From Mycobacterium sp. URHD0025 (GTDB taxonomy: Bacteria; Actinomycetota; Actinomycetes; Mycobacteriales; Mycobacteriaceae), in the NCBI RefSeq assembly GCF_000426065.1, contig NZ_AUEQ01000011.1, forward strand, positions 62,001 through 126,000: DNA of 64,000 nt. Direction: 5' to 3'. Shown here piece by piece: positions 16,629 through 24,056 of this stretch. Position numbers and translations under genes: made by a program. Under the pieces are notes generated by a model. The model worked only from the letters and a program-made list of their open reading frames with translations. It was not told the DNA's origin and did no database searches. Position 1 is the first letter of the stretch, and the number at the start of each line of letters is the position of its first letter.

Positions 16629-17131
16629 GCCGGCTGCTGGCGGTCGCCCTGACCGGGCTGGTCCTGGGCGCCTCGGCGTTGGTCGGGGCGCCTGCGGCGT
16701 CGGCGCACGCGGCGCGGATCGCGTCCGACCCTGCCGAGCATGCGGCGCTCAGCACCTCACCACCCCGGGTGAGCGCCACCTTCAACGAGGCCCTGCAACC
16801 GGCCTTCGCCAACATGACGGTCGTCGGCCCGGATCACAACCTGTGGTCGCAGGGTGATCCGACGGTCGCCGGTGCGGTGATCAGTGTGGGGGTGCGCCCG
16901 CTGGGCCCGGCCGGTACCTACACCGTGAACTACCGGGTCACCTCTGCCGACGGGCACGTGGTCTCGGGTTCCTGGGCGTTCGACCTGACGGTCGCCGGTT
17001 CAGGCACTCCGGGGCCCGCCGCGTCGTCGTCCGCGCAGTCCGACGACGGCATCGCGGTGTGGCCGTTCGTGCTGGTCGCGGTCGTGCTCATCGGCGGCGC
17101 GGCCTGGTGGGCGGTCCGGCGCCGACGTTGA
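16625..17131 (+). CDS. CopC domain copper-resistance protein, membrane-anchored
   Basis: A 168-aa protein with a signal peptide (1-27) cleaved before HAARIASDPAEHAAL, giving the CopC N-terminal His that ligates Cu(II). The beta-sandwich (about 28-125) ends in YRVTSADGHVVSGSWAFDL, the classic CopC motif with the second histidine. A Ser/Ala linker leads to a transmembrane helix (about 143-163) and an Arg-rich tail. It overlaps the YcnI gene by 4 nt and the CopD gene by a TTGA overlap. Probable role: delivering or scavenging copper at the cell envelope. Confidence 0.92.
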   Translation: MSRLLAVALTGLVLGASALVGAPAASAHAARIASDPAEHAALSTSPPRVSATFNEALQPAFANMTVVGPDHNLWSQGDPTVAGAVISVGVRPLGPAGTYTVNYRVTSADGHVVSGSWAFDLTVAGSGTPGPAASSSAQSDDGIAVWPFVLVAVVLIGGAAWWAVRRRR

Positions 17132-17961
17132 CCGGAGCACTGATCCGGGCGCTGGCCGACTGCGCCGCCGTCGTCACACTCGGCCTGTCCGCGGTACCGC
17201 TGCTCGAATCCGACCGCTACCGCGCCGAGTTGGGCAGGAGGGCGGCCGGTCCCCTGGCCGTGGCTGCGGCGATCTGGCTGCCCGCCGAGATTGTGCGGCT
17301 GACGGTGGAGGCCGCGCAGACGGCGGGAGTCGGGTTCTGGCAGGTGGGCGTGCGCACCGTGAGCGAGTTCGGTCTGCACACCACTGCGGGCCGCGCCGGA
17401 CTGGTCGGCATCGCGGCGGCGCTGATCGTCGGTGTGGTGGCGATCCTGGCGCCTCGTGGCGCGACCACCACGGCTGCGACCGTCGGTATCGCGGCGGTCG
17501 GGATGGCCGCCAGGACGCTGGCCGGGCACCTCTCGGAGAGCCCGATCGGCGGGATGGCCGTTGCGGTCCATGCACTGGCCGCCGCGATGTGGTGTGGCGG
17601 GCTGGCCGCACTGGTGCTCACCGTGACCCATCGCGGGCAGTGGGCCAGGGTGCTGCCCCGGTTCTCGCAGCTGTCGCTGTGCTGCGTGGGTGTGCTGCTG
17701 ATCGCCGGTGTGGCCGCGGCGGCGGTCAAGTTGAACGCGCCCGCCGAGCTGTGGGCCACCGGCTACGGCCGGGTGCTGACGGCCAAGGTCGCCGTGACCG
17801 TGGCCCTCTTGACGCTGGCCTGGCGAAACCGGTCGCGGTGGCTGCCCGCGGCACGGGCGCACCGCAGTAGTGCCGCGTTGTCGAAACACCGATCGCTGGC
17901 GGAGTTGGGCATGATGGCTGTTGCGGTCACGCTCGCCGCGGCCCTGGCCGTCACGGGTTGA
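17128..17961 (+). CDS. CopD domain copper transport membrane protein
   Basis: A 277-aa polytopic protein with about eight transmembrane helices. The start is TTG 17128, overlapping the CopC stop (TTGA); upstream in-frame starts lie inside copC in a non-hydrophobic stretch. The C-terminal half carries the CopD features, including VHALAAAMWCGGLAALVL (His/Met/Cys in a helix), LSLCCVGVLLIAGVAAA and TGYGRVLTAKVAVTVALL. CopD proteins move copper across the cytoplasmic membrane with CopC as the outer partner. It is the last gene of this cluster. Confidence 0.9.
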   Translation: MTGALIRALADCAAVVTLGLSAVPLLESDRYRAELGRRAAGPLAVAAAIWLPAEIVRLTVEAAQTAGVGFWQVGVRTVSEFGLHTTAGRAGLVGIAAALIVGVVAILAPRGATTTAATVGIAAVGMAARTLAGHLSESPIGGMAVAVHALAAAMWCGGLAALVLTVTHRGQWARVLPRFSQLSLCCVGVLLIAGVAAAAVKLNAPAELWATGYGRVLTAKVAVTVALLTLAWRNRSRWLPAARAHRSSAALSKHRSLAELGMMAVAVTLAAALAVTG

Positions 17962-18036
17962 CCGCCGCGGCGCCTGGCATGATGGGAAACACTGCCGGCC
18001 CCACAGGAACACCGGATACTGCGAAGGAGCAGCCAG

Positions 18037-18498
18037 ATGGCAGAGCAGCAGGATCAACCCGCCGAGAAGCCAGAGACCGCAGCCGCGTCTGCTGCGGCCG
18101 AAGCGTCAGCGGCCGGCGCCGATCCCGCTCCGCCCAAGCCTGGCCCTCCGCCCGCCAAGAAAGCACCGGCGAAGAAGGCCCCCGCCAAGAAAGCTGCCGC
18201 GAAGAAGGCCCCCGCCAAGGCCGCCAAGAAAGCTCCGGCGAAGAAGGCCCCTGCCAAGAAGGCCCCGCCCGAGCCTGCGCCCGTCACTCCTGTGCCGGAT
18301 GTCGCGGAGGCCGCCAAAGAGGCTGCCGCACAGGCGAAGTCGACTGTCGCCTCGGCCGCCAACCCGGTGTCCGGCCCGGTGCCGGTCCCGATGAGCGAAA
18401 GTCCGTCGTCCAAGCTGCCGCTGGCCGCGGCGGTGACCGTGGGCGTTTTGGCCGTGCTCTTGGTGTTGCTCAGCCGCCGTCATTCCGAGGACAGCTGA
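18037..18498 (+). CDS. hns: Histone-like nucleoid protein Hns (Rv3852-like)
   Basis: A 153-aa protein with an AAGGAG site before ATG 18037. Residues 1-38 are acidic and Ala/Pro-rich; residues 39-77 are lysine-rich PAKKA repeats like those of histone H1; 80-125 is a Pro/Ala linker; 130-148 is a transmembrane helix, with a short RRHSEDS tail. This matches Rv3852, a DNA-binding protein that is membrane-anchored despite its name and is not related in fold to E. coli H-NS. The membrane anchor suggests it tethers DNA or simply sits at the membrane. Confidence 0.9.
   Translation: MAEQQDQPAEKPETAAASAAAEASAAGADPAPPKPGPPPAKKAPAKKAPAKKAAAKKAPAKAAKKAPAKKAPAKKAPPEPAPVTPVPDVAEAAKEAAAQAKSTVASAANPVSGPVPVPMSESPSSKLPLAAAVTVGVLAVLLVLLSRRHSEDS
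18151..18267 (+). repeat. PAKKA lysine-rich tandem repeat in hns
   Basis: Residues 39-77 of Hns are built from degenerate 5-residue units PAKKA (with AAKKA and KAAKKA variants). The underlying DNA repeats the 15-mer gccaagaaagcaccg-like unit about seven times. Repeat number is likely to differ between strains. Confidence 0.85.
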
Positions 18499-18505
18499 TC
18501 CTGGC

Positions 18506-18536
18506 TTGACCCTGACGCGACGTCAGGGTCGACAGT
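18506..18536 (+). promoter_or_regulatory. MerR-type operator and promoter
   Basis: A perfect inverted repeat with 10-bp arms, GACCCTGACG (18508-18517) and CGTCAGGGTC (18521-18530), lies between a -35 TTGACC (18506-18511) and a -10-like GACAGT (18531-18536). The spacer is 19 bp, the over-long spacing that MerR proteins correct by untwisting DNA. The regulator ATG follows 6 nt after the -10, so the mRNA is probably leaderless. Confidence 0.88.
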
Positions 18537-18542
18537 GGCGTC

Positions 18543-19307
18543 ATGCACGCAGATCCGCGGGTGAGGTCCGTCGGCGCAGTAGCCGCGCTGACGGACACCT
18601 CGGTGCGGACCCTTCACCACTACGACCACATCGGGCTGGTGGTGCCCAGCGTGCGTACCGCGGCGGGTTACCGCGGCTACACCGACGCCGATGTGGAGCG
18701 TTTGCATCTGGTCCTGGTGTACCGGTCAATCGGGCTGGCACTGGAGGCGATCCGCTCCCTGCTCGACGACCCGGATGCCGACGTGCTCGCCCACCTGCGA
18801 CGCCAGCACAGCCTGCTGTGCGATCAGGCCGAGCAGTTGCAGCAGACCATCAAGGCAGTGGAGGAATTGATGAGCGCCCATGACAGAGGAATTCAGCTCA
18901 CCGCCGAGGAGCAGGTGGAGATCTTCGGCAGTGCCGTTTTCGACGAGCATGACGACGAGGCGCGTGAGCGCTGGGGCGATACCGAGGAGTGGCGACAGTC
19001 CCGTCAGCGCACCGCGCAAATGACCAAGCAGGACTGGATCGAGTTCAAGGCGGAGAACGACGCGCTGCTCGACGCACTCGCCGAAGGCAAGCGCACGGGT
19101 GTGACGCCCGGGTCGGCGCAGGCCGATGCGCTGGCGGCCCGGCATCGCGCCAACATTTCCCGGTTCTACGACTGCAGCGACGACATGCACGTCTGCCTGG
19201 CCAACATCTATGTGGACGACGAGCGGTTCGCCCGCTACTACGACGAGGCCGAGCCCGGGCTGGCCCAGTTCGTGCACGACATCATCGTGCAAAGCGTCGC
19301 CGGCTAG
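18543..19307 (+). CDS. MerR family regulator with TipAS ligand domain
   Basis: A 254-aa TipAL-type regulator. The N-terminal MerR winged helix covers about 8-75 ([15 protein letters not shown] and [12 protein letters not shown]); a coiled coil (80-115) joins it to a TipAS-like domain (about 120-250) with the ERWGDTEEW and [11 protein letters not shown] motifs. TipAL of Streptomyces binds thiopeptide antibiotics covalently through a cysteine and activates its own promoter; a cysteine is present here in [10 protein letters not shown]. The operator directly upstream implies autoregulation. No separate target gene is evident. Confidence 0.88.
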   Translation: MHADPRVRSVGAVAALTDTSVRTLHHYDHIGLVVPSVRTAAGYRGYTDADVERLHLVLVYRSIGLALEAIRSLLDDPDADVLAHLRRQHSLLCDQAEQLQQTIKAVEELMSAHDRGIQLTAEEQVEIFGSAVFDEHDDEARERWGDTEEWRQSRQRTAQMTKQDWIEFKAENDALLDALAEGKRTGVTPGSAQADALAARHRANISRFYDCSDDMHVCLANIYVDDERFARYYDEAEPGLAQFVHDIIVQSVAG

Positions 19308-19327
19308 CGGGCTGCGATAATCGGCGC

Positions 19328-19807
19328 GTGAGTATCGAACCGCGCGCCACCGCTGATCTGGTCGACGAGATCTACCCCGACGTCCGTAGCTGCGATCTGC
19401 AGTTGGGCAACTACGGCGGCAAGACCATGTTCGCCGGGCCGATCACCACGGTGCGCTGCTTCCAGGACAACGCTCTGCTCAAGTCGATTCTGTCCACCCC
19501 GGGTAACGGCGGCGTGCTGGTGGTCGACGGCGGCGGGTCACTGCACACCGCGCTGGTCGGCGACATCATCGCCGGGCTGGCCCACGACAACGGCTGGTCG
19601 GGCGTCGTGGTCAACGGACCGGTGCGGGATGCGGCGACGCTGCGCACCATCGACGTCGGGATCAAGGCCCTGGGTACCAACCCTCGTAAGGGCACCAAGA
19701 CGGGCGAGGGCGAACGTGACGTGCCGGTGGAGTTCGGCGGCGTGACGTTCGTCCCGGGCGAGATCGCCTACTGCGACGAGGACGGCATCGTCGTCGTCGC
19801 CCCATAA
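19328..19807 (+). CDS. rraA: RraA family protein (RNase E regulator / aldolase-like)
   Basis: A 159-aa protein starting at GTG 19328, 20 bp after the MerR stop. It has the RraA/HMG-CHA-aldolase fold signatures: [32 protein letters not shown], and [15 protein letters not shown], which supply the Asp/Arg binding site. The mycobacterial gene was once misnamed menG; homologues bind RNase E or act as oxaloacetate/HMG aldolases, and sequence alone does not decide. Position before ethA matches Rv3853. Confidence 0.92.
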   Translation: MSIEPRATADLVDEIYPDVRSCDLQLGNYGGKTMFAGPITTVRCFQDNALLKSILSTPGNGGVLVVDGGGSLHTALVGDIIAGLAHDNGWSGVVVNGPVRDAATLRTIDVGIKALGTNPRKGTKTGEGERDVPVEFGGVTFVPGEIAYCDEDGIVVVAP

Positions 19808-19819
19808 CGCGAAGGGGAA

Positions 19820-21289
19820 CTAAACCTTCACTGCGGCACGGTGTTTGGTGAACAGCAGCGAATCCTCGTCGACCTTGCCGTACCGGATTGTCCGCATGTC
19901 GAAGAAGTAGTTCTGCTTGAGCTTCCACGGTGCTTCCGAGCCCGACTTGGGCAGCGTGTCCATGGCCCGCCGGAAGTAGCCGGGGGTGAAGTCCATGAAG
20001 GGCAGCTCATCGACGGCGTCGCCCGGGTGCTGCGCCTCGACGCGGTCGAACCCGTTGGCGTCCATGTAGTTCAGCATGCGGCAGATGAACTCGGAGACCA
20101 GGTCGGCCTTGAGAGTCCAGGACGCGTTGGTGTAGCCGAAGGTGATGGCCATGTTGGGCACACCCGAGAGCATGAGGCCCTTGTAGGTCATGGACTTGGT
20201 CAGGTCGATCGGCTCACCGTTGCGGTTGGCGGTCGCCCCGCCGAACAACTGCATGTTCAGACCCGTTGCGGTGACGATGATGTCGGCCTCGAGCACCTCG
20301 CCGGAGCTGAGCTTGATGCCGGTCTCGGTGAAGGTCTCGATCGTGTCGGTGACGACGCCGGCCTTGCCGGAGCGGATGGCCTTGAACAGATCCCCGTTGG
20401 GCGCCAGGCAGACTCGCTCGTCCCACGGGGCGTAGCGCGGGCTGAAGTGCTTGTCGTAGTCGAAGCCCTCGGGCAGGCGGCGGGTCCCCATCTTGCGCAA
20501 GAACTGCTTGAAGACCGACGGGAAGCGGCGTGCGACCTGGTACTGGCCGGTGCTGTAGCCGATCTGCTTCCACCGGTTGACGAAGTGCGCCAGGTCCTTC
20601 GGCAGGTACTTGTTGGTCTTTTCGGCCACCGGATCGACCAATGGCAGGGATCCGACGTAGGTGGGTGACCGCTGCAGCATCGTGACGTGTCCGACGCCGC
20701 CGTCGACCAGCGACGGGATGAGGGTGATCGCAGTGGCACCGGAGCCGATCACGACGACGTTCTTGCCCGTGTAGTCCAGGTCCTCGGGCCAGTGCTGCGG
20801 GTGGATGATCTGGCCCTTGAAGTCCGCCGCACCCGGGAACTCGGGCGAGTAGCCCTCGTCGTAGTTGTAGTAGCCGCTGCACACCGACAGGAACGACGCG
20901 GTGATCTGCTTGGCCTCACCGTCGTGCTCGACGTCGACGGTCCAGCGGTTGTCGGCATCCGACCAGTCCACCGAGAGCACGCGATGACCGGTGCGGATGT
21001 GGTTGCGGATGCCGTTCTCGTCGGCGGCCTCGTTGATGTAGTTCCAGATCGACTGGCCGTCGGCGATGGAGCGGGCCGACTCCCACGGCTTGAACCGGAA
21101 CCCGAGGGTGAACATGTCCGAATCGGAACGGATGCCCGGGTATTTGAACAGGTCCCAGGTGCCGCCGATGTTCTCCCGGCGCTCGAGGATCACGTAGCTC
21201 TTGGTGGGGCAACGGTCCTGGAGGTGCCAGGCCGTGCTGATGCCGGAGATGCCGGCGCCGACGATCACAACATCGAAGTGTTCGTTCAT
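19820..21289 (-). CDS. ethA: FAD-containing Baeyer-Villiger monooxygenase EthA
   Basis: A 489-aa enzyme of the exact EthA length. It has the FAD Rossmann motif VIVGAGISGIS (7-17), the Baeyer-Villiger fingerprint FKGQIIHPQHWP, and the NADPH motif VVVIGSGATAITL. EthA converts ketones to esters and activates the prodrug ethionamide. It is divergent from ethR, with a 78-bp shared region holding paired palindromes. Expression is expected to be repressed by EthR. The gene converges with rraA with 12 nt between stops. Confidence 0.96.
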   Translation of the reverse strand: MNEHFDVVIVGAGISGISTAWHLQDRCPTKSYVILERRENIGGTWDLFKYPGIRSDSDMFTLGFRFKPWESARSIADGQSIWNYINEAADENGIRNHIRTGHRVLSVDWSDADNRWTVDVEHDGEAKQITASFLSVCSGYYNYDEGYSPEFPGAADFKGQIIHPQHWPEDLDYTGKNVVVIGSGATAITLIPSLVDGGVGHVTMLQRSPTYVGSLPLVDPVAEKTNKYLPKDLAHFVNRWKQIGYSTGQYQVARRFPSVFKQFLRKMGTRRLPEGFDYDKHFSPRYAPWDERVCLAPNGDLFKAIRSGKAGVVTDTIETFTETGIKLSSGEVLEADIIVTATGLNMQLFGGATANRNGEPIDLTKSMTYKGLMLSGVPNMAITFGYTNASWTLKADLVSEFICRMLNYMDANGFDRVEAQHPGDAVDELPFMDFTPGYFRRAMDTLPKSGSEAPWKLKQNYFFDMRTIRYGKVDEDSLLFTKHRAAVKV

Positions 21290-21301
21290 GGGACCGACGG
21301 T

Positions 21302-21356
21302 ATCAACACGGTGTTGATGCGGTCAACAGCCTGTCGATAAATTCAACACGGTGTTA
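21302..21356. promoter_or_regulatory. EthR operator between ethA and ethR
   Basis: Two palindromic sites sharing the core AACACGGTGTT. The first is perfect over 17 bp, ATCAACAC-G-GTGTTGAT (21302-21318); the second, TTCAACACGGTGTTA (21342-21356), is slightly imperfect. Their centres are 39 bp apart, in keeping with the extended, multimeric EthR binding described for M. tuberculosis. The second site lies 12 bp before the ethR GTG. Confidence 0.88.
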
Positions 21357-21367
21357 GGCTGCAGTGC

Positions 21368-22009
21368 GTGACCACTCCCAGCACGACCCGCGCCCCGCGC
21401 GGTCGCCGGGCCGCCCGACCCTCGGGCGACGACCGCGAGGCCGCGATCCTCGCGACCGCCCGGCAGCTGCTGGAAACCAAGAAATTCGCCGACATATCGG
21501 TCGATGACCTGGCCAAAGGCGCCGGAATCTCCCGGCCCACGTTCTACTTCTACTTCCCCTCCAAAGAAGCCGTCCTGCTGTCGCTGATCGACCCGTTGAT
21601 CAAGCGCGCCGACACCGGATTCGACAGCGCACTCGAAGACATGCCCACCGATCCCAAGCGGGCGATCCGGCGCGGCATCGAGATCTTCTTCGACTCGTTC
21701 GGGTCACATCCCGCTACCGCACGGGCCGGCACGGAGGCGCTCAACAGCAGCCCGGAGTTCCGCGACTTCTGGGCGGGGCTGATGCAGAAGTGGATCAACC
21801 TGACCGCGGCCCTCATCACCGCCGAGCGTCAGCGTGGCGCGGCGGCGGACACCATTCCCGCCATGGACCTGGCGACGTCGCTCAACCTGATGAACGAGCG
21901 GACCATGATGGCCGCCCTGGGCGCCGAACAACCCGCGGTCGAACATCACAAGGTGGTCGACACCCTCACCCACATCTGGCTGGCCAGCATCTACGGCGCC
22001 ACGCTCTAG
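21368..22009 (+). CDS. ethR: TetR family repressor EthR
   Basis: A 213-aa TetR regulator starting at GTG 21368. An Arg/Pro-rich N-terminal arm precedes the HTH (about 22-70), with FADISVDDLAKGAGISRPTF and YFYFPSKEAVLLSLID. The C-terminal part is the hydrophobic ligand-binding domain; WAGLMQKWINLTAALI lines the narrow tunnel seen in EthR structures. It represses ethA from the divergent operator. Length and position agree with Rv3855. Confidence 0.96.
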   Translation: MTTPSTTRAPRGRRAARPSGDDREAAILATARQLLETKKFADISVDDLAKGAGISRPTFYFYFPSKEAVLLSLIDPLIKRADTGFDSALEDMPTDPKRAIRRGIEIFFDSFGSHPATARAGTEALNSSPEFRDFWAGLMQKWINLTAALITAERQRGAAADTIPAMDLATSLNLMNERTMMAALGAEQPAVEHHKVVDTLTHIWLASIYGATL

Positions 22010-22025
22010 ATCGTCGGCCGCCTAT

Positions 22026-22041
22026 GCGAACATATGTTCGT
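22026..22041 (+). promoter_or_regulatory. LexA SOS box overlapping the dinB start
   Basis: GCGAACATATGTTCGT contains a perfect 14-bp palindrome CGAACATATGTTCG (22027-22040), matching the mycobacterial/Gram-positive LexA core CGAAC-N4-GTTCG. The palindrome contains the ATG at 22034 and ends on a GTG at 22040. TATGCG (22023-22028) could be the -10 of a leaderless promoter overlapping the operator. Confidence 0.8.
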
Positions 22042-23242
22042 GTCCCTTGCGCAGGCGGCCATCCTGCACGCCGATCTCGACTCGTTCTACGCATCGGTCG
22101 AGCAGCGTGACGATCCGGCGCTGCGCGGCCGCCCGGTGATCGTCGGCGGCGGCGTGGTGCTGGCCGCCAGTTACGAGGCCAAGGCGTTCGGAGTGCGCAC
22201 GGCCATGGGCGGGCGCCAGGCCCGGGCGTTGTGTCCGCAGGCGGTGGTCGTCCCACCGCGGATGTCGGCGTATTCGGAGGCCAGCCGGCACGTGTTCGAG
22301 GTGTTTCACGACACGACGCCCGTGGTCGAGCCGTTGTCGGTCGACGAGGCGTTTCTCGACGTGTCCGGGCTGGCCCGGGTATCGGGCACGCCGGTGGAGA
22401 TCGCCCGACGACTGCGCGAGCAGGTCAGCGAGCAGGTGGGCCTGCCCATCACGGTCGGCATCGCGCGGACGAAGTTCCTGGCCAAGGTGGCCAGTCAGGT
22501 GGCCAAGCCGGACGGCCTGTTGCTGGTTCCGCCCGATCGCGAACTGGCATTCCTGCATCCGCTGCCGGTACGCCGGTTGTGGGGCGTTGGCGCCAAGACC
22601 GCCGAGAAGCTGCATGCCCACGGCGTCGAGACGGTCGCCGATGTGGCGGAGCTGTCCGAGTCGGCGCTGGGCACGATGGTCGGCGGCGCGATGGCGCGCC
22701 AGCTGTTCGCGTTGTCGCGCAACATCGATCGACGCCGGGTGACGACGGGGGTACGGCGCAGTTCCGTCGGGGCCCAACGCGCGCTCGGACGACGCGGCAA
22801 CACGATGTCGGCCGCGGAGGTCGACGTCGTGGTGGTCAACCTGGTCGACCGCATCACCCGCCGCATGCGCGGGGCCGGACGCACCGGCCGCACCGTCGTA
22901 TTACGTTTGCGCTTCGATGATTTCGGCCGGGCGACCCGGTCCCACACCCTGCCCCGGGCGACCGCCTCCACCGAGGCGGTGCTGGCCGCCGCCCGTGCTT
23001 TGGTGACGGCCGCCGCGCCCGTGATCGCCGAGCGGGGGCTGACCCTGATCGGGTTCGCGGTGTCCAACATCGACCACCAGGGCAGCCAGCAGTTGGAACT
23101 GCCCTTTGACTCCGAACCAGATCCGGTGGCGATCGACGGCGCGATCGACGAGGTCCGGCAGCGGTTCGGCAATGCGATGCTGACCCGCGGGGTACTGGTC
23201 GGACGTGATCCCGGCTTGGAGATGCCGACGCTGCCGTACTGA
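22034..23242 (+). CDS. dinB: Y-family DNA polymerase IV (DinB3-like)
   Basis: A 402-aa translesion polymerase. Catalytic metal residues are in ILHADLDSFYASVEQ (near 11-25) and SVDEAFLDVSG; KFLAKVASQVAKPDG and the helix-hairpin-helix LWGVGAKTAEKL follow, then the little-finger domain (about 240-360). It ends with QLELPF, a beta-clamp binding motif. M. smegmatis carries a dinB gene next to ethAR, so I take this as that paralogue. The start is ATG 22034 or GTG 22040; both lie in the SOS box, implying LexA control. Confidence 0.92.
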   Translation: MFVSLAQAAILHADLDSFYASVEQRDDPALRGRPVIVGGGVVLAASYEAKAFGVRTAMGGRQARALCPQAVVVPPRMSAYSEASRHVFEVFHDTTPVVEPLSVDEAFLDVSGLARVSGTPVEIARRLREQVSEQVGLPITVGIARTKFLAKVASQVAKPDGLLLVPPDRELAFLHPLPVRRLWGVGAKTAEKLHAHGVETVADVAELSESALGTMVGGAMARQLFALSRNIDRRRVTTGVRRSSVGAQRALGRRGNTMSAAEVDVVVVNLVDRITRRMRGAGRTGRTVVLRLRFDDFGRATRSHTLPRATASTEAVLAAARALVTAAAPVIAERGLTLIGFAVSNIDHQGSQQLELPFDSEPDPVAIDGAIDEVRQRFGNAMLTRGVLVGRDPGLEMPTLPY

Positions 23243-23254
23243 TCAGCTGCCGTA

Positions 23255-23686
23255 CTAAAAGAACTGCGCGGCAATGAATCCCGCGAGCAGCACGGCGAAT
23301 CCGCCGATCTCGCCGACGATCAGTGCCAGCATGCCCGCGTGCAACCCCGCGGTGGGCCGCTCGAACTGGTTGGTGGTGTCGCGTTTGGCGCCGTGCTCGA
23401 TATAGGCGGCGATGGCCACGACGAAGAAGAACACCAACACCATGGCCGCCGTGAGGTTGACCCAGGTCGGCCAGGCGCTGAGTTCGACGAACACCGCGAC
23501 CAGCAGCGTCGCGAAGGAGTACAGCAGCGCGGCCCGGTGAGCGATGTCGACATACGGGTGGGCCAGGTGGTTCTCACTGGTGGCCATCTGCCGGTACTTC
23601 CACACCCCGAGGACCAGGGCCAGAAGGAAGATCAGCCCGGCAGCGAGCAGGGTGATGACGGTGTCGGTGCCGAGTTCCGCGTGCAT
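23255..23686 (-). CDS. Four-helix membrane protein, unknown function
   Basis: A 143-aa protein with four transmembrane segments (about 8-28, 50-70, 75-97, 118-140) joined by short loops. The loop YRQMATSENHLAHPYVDIAHRAA contains several histidines, and AYIEHGAKRDTTNQFERPT is cytoplasmic by charge. I recognise no named family. It converges with dinB (12 nt between stops) and is divergent from the YiaA/YiaB gene. Confidence 0.75.
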   Translation of the reverse strand: MHAELGTDTVITLLAAGLIFLLALVLGVWKYRQMATSENHLAHPYVDIAHRAALLYSFATLLVAVFVELSAWPTWVNLTAAMVLVFFFVVAIAAYIEHGAKRDTTNQFERPTAGLHAGMLALIVGEIGGFAVLLAGFIAAQFF

Positions 23687-23762
23687 CGCGTGAGCTTAGA
23701 CCGAGAGGATTTGAGTAGTCTCACGCATCCGACGAAACGCGTTCCACGACAAGCTTCGAGAC

Positions 23763-24053
23763 ATGACCACATTCAGCGACACCTCGAAAGTCACCGCCGC
23801 ATTCTCCCTGCAGGCCACCATCGCGTTCGGGGTGAGCTTCCTCGGCGTACTCGGCGGAGTCTTCTTCCTGCCGATCGACATCTGGCAGCGGATGTTCCTC
23901 GCAATGTCGGTGCTGTTCCTCGTCACCAGCGCCTTCACCCTGGCCAAGGTGATCCGTGATCAGCAGGAGGCGGCCACCGTCCGGGTCCGCCTCGACGAGG
24001 CCCGCATGGAAAAGCTTCTCGCCGAGCATGATCCGTTCACCTCGGGAACCTGA
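23763..24053 (+). CDS. YiaA/YiaB family inner membrane protein
   Basis: A 96-aa protein with two transmembrane helices (about 18-36 and 44-62) separated by the conserved FLPIDIWQRMFLAMS turn, as in the YiaA/YiaB family. The tail (65-96) is a charged helix with EARMEKLLAEHDPF. Function is unknown for the family. It starts at ATG 23763 and converges with the PHP gene (3 nt between stops). Confidence 0.85.
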   Translation: MTTFSDTSKVTAAFSLQATIAFGVSFLGVLGGVFFLPIDIWQRMFLAMSVLFLVTSAFTLAKVIRDQQEAATVRVRLDEARMEKLLAEHDPFTSGT

Positions 24054-24056
24054 GCC

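Noticed and set aside
18151-18267. Regular DNA repeats in hns considered as a CRISPR-like or minisatellite locus.
   Set aside because: The repeats are in frame, encode PAKKA units of a known protein, and have no spacers.
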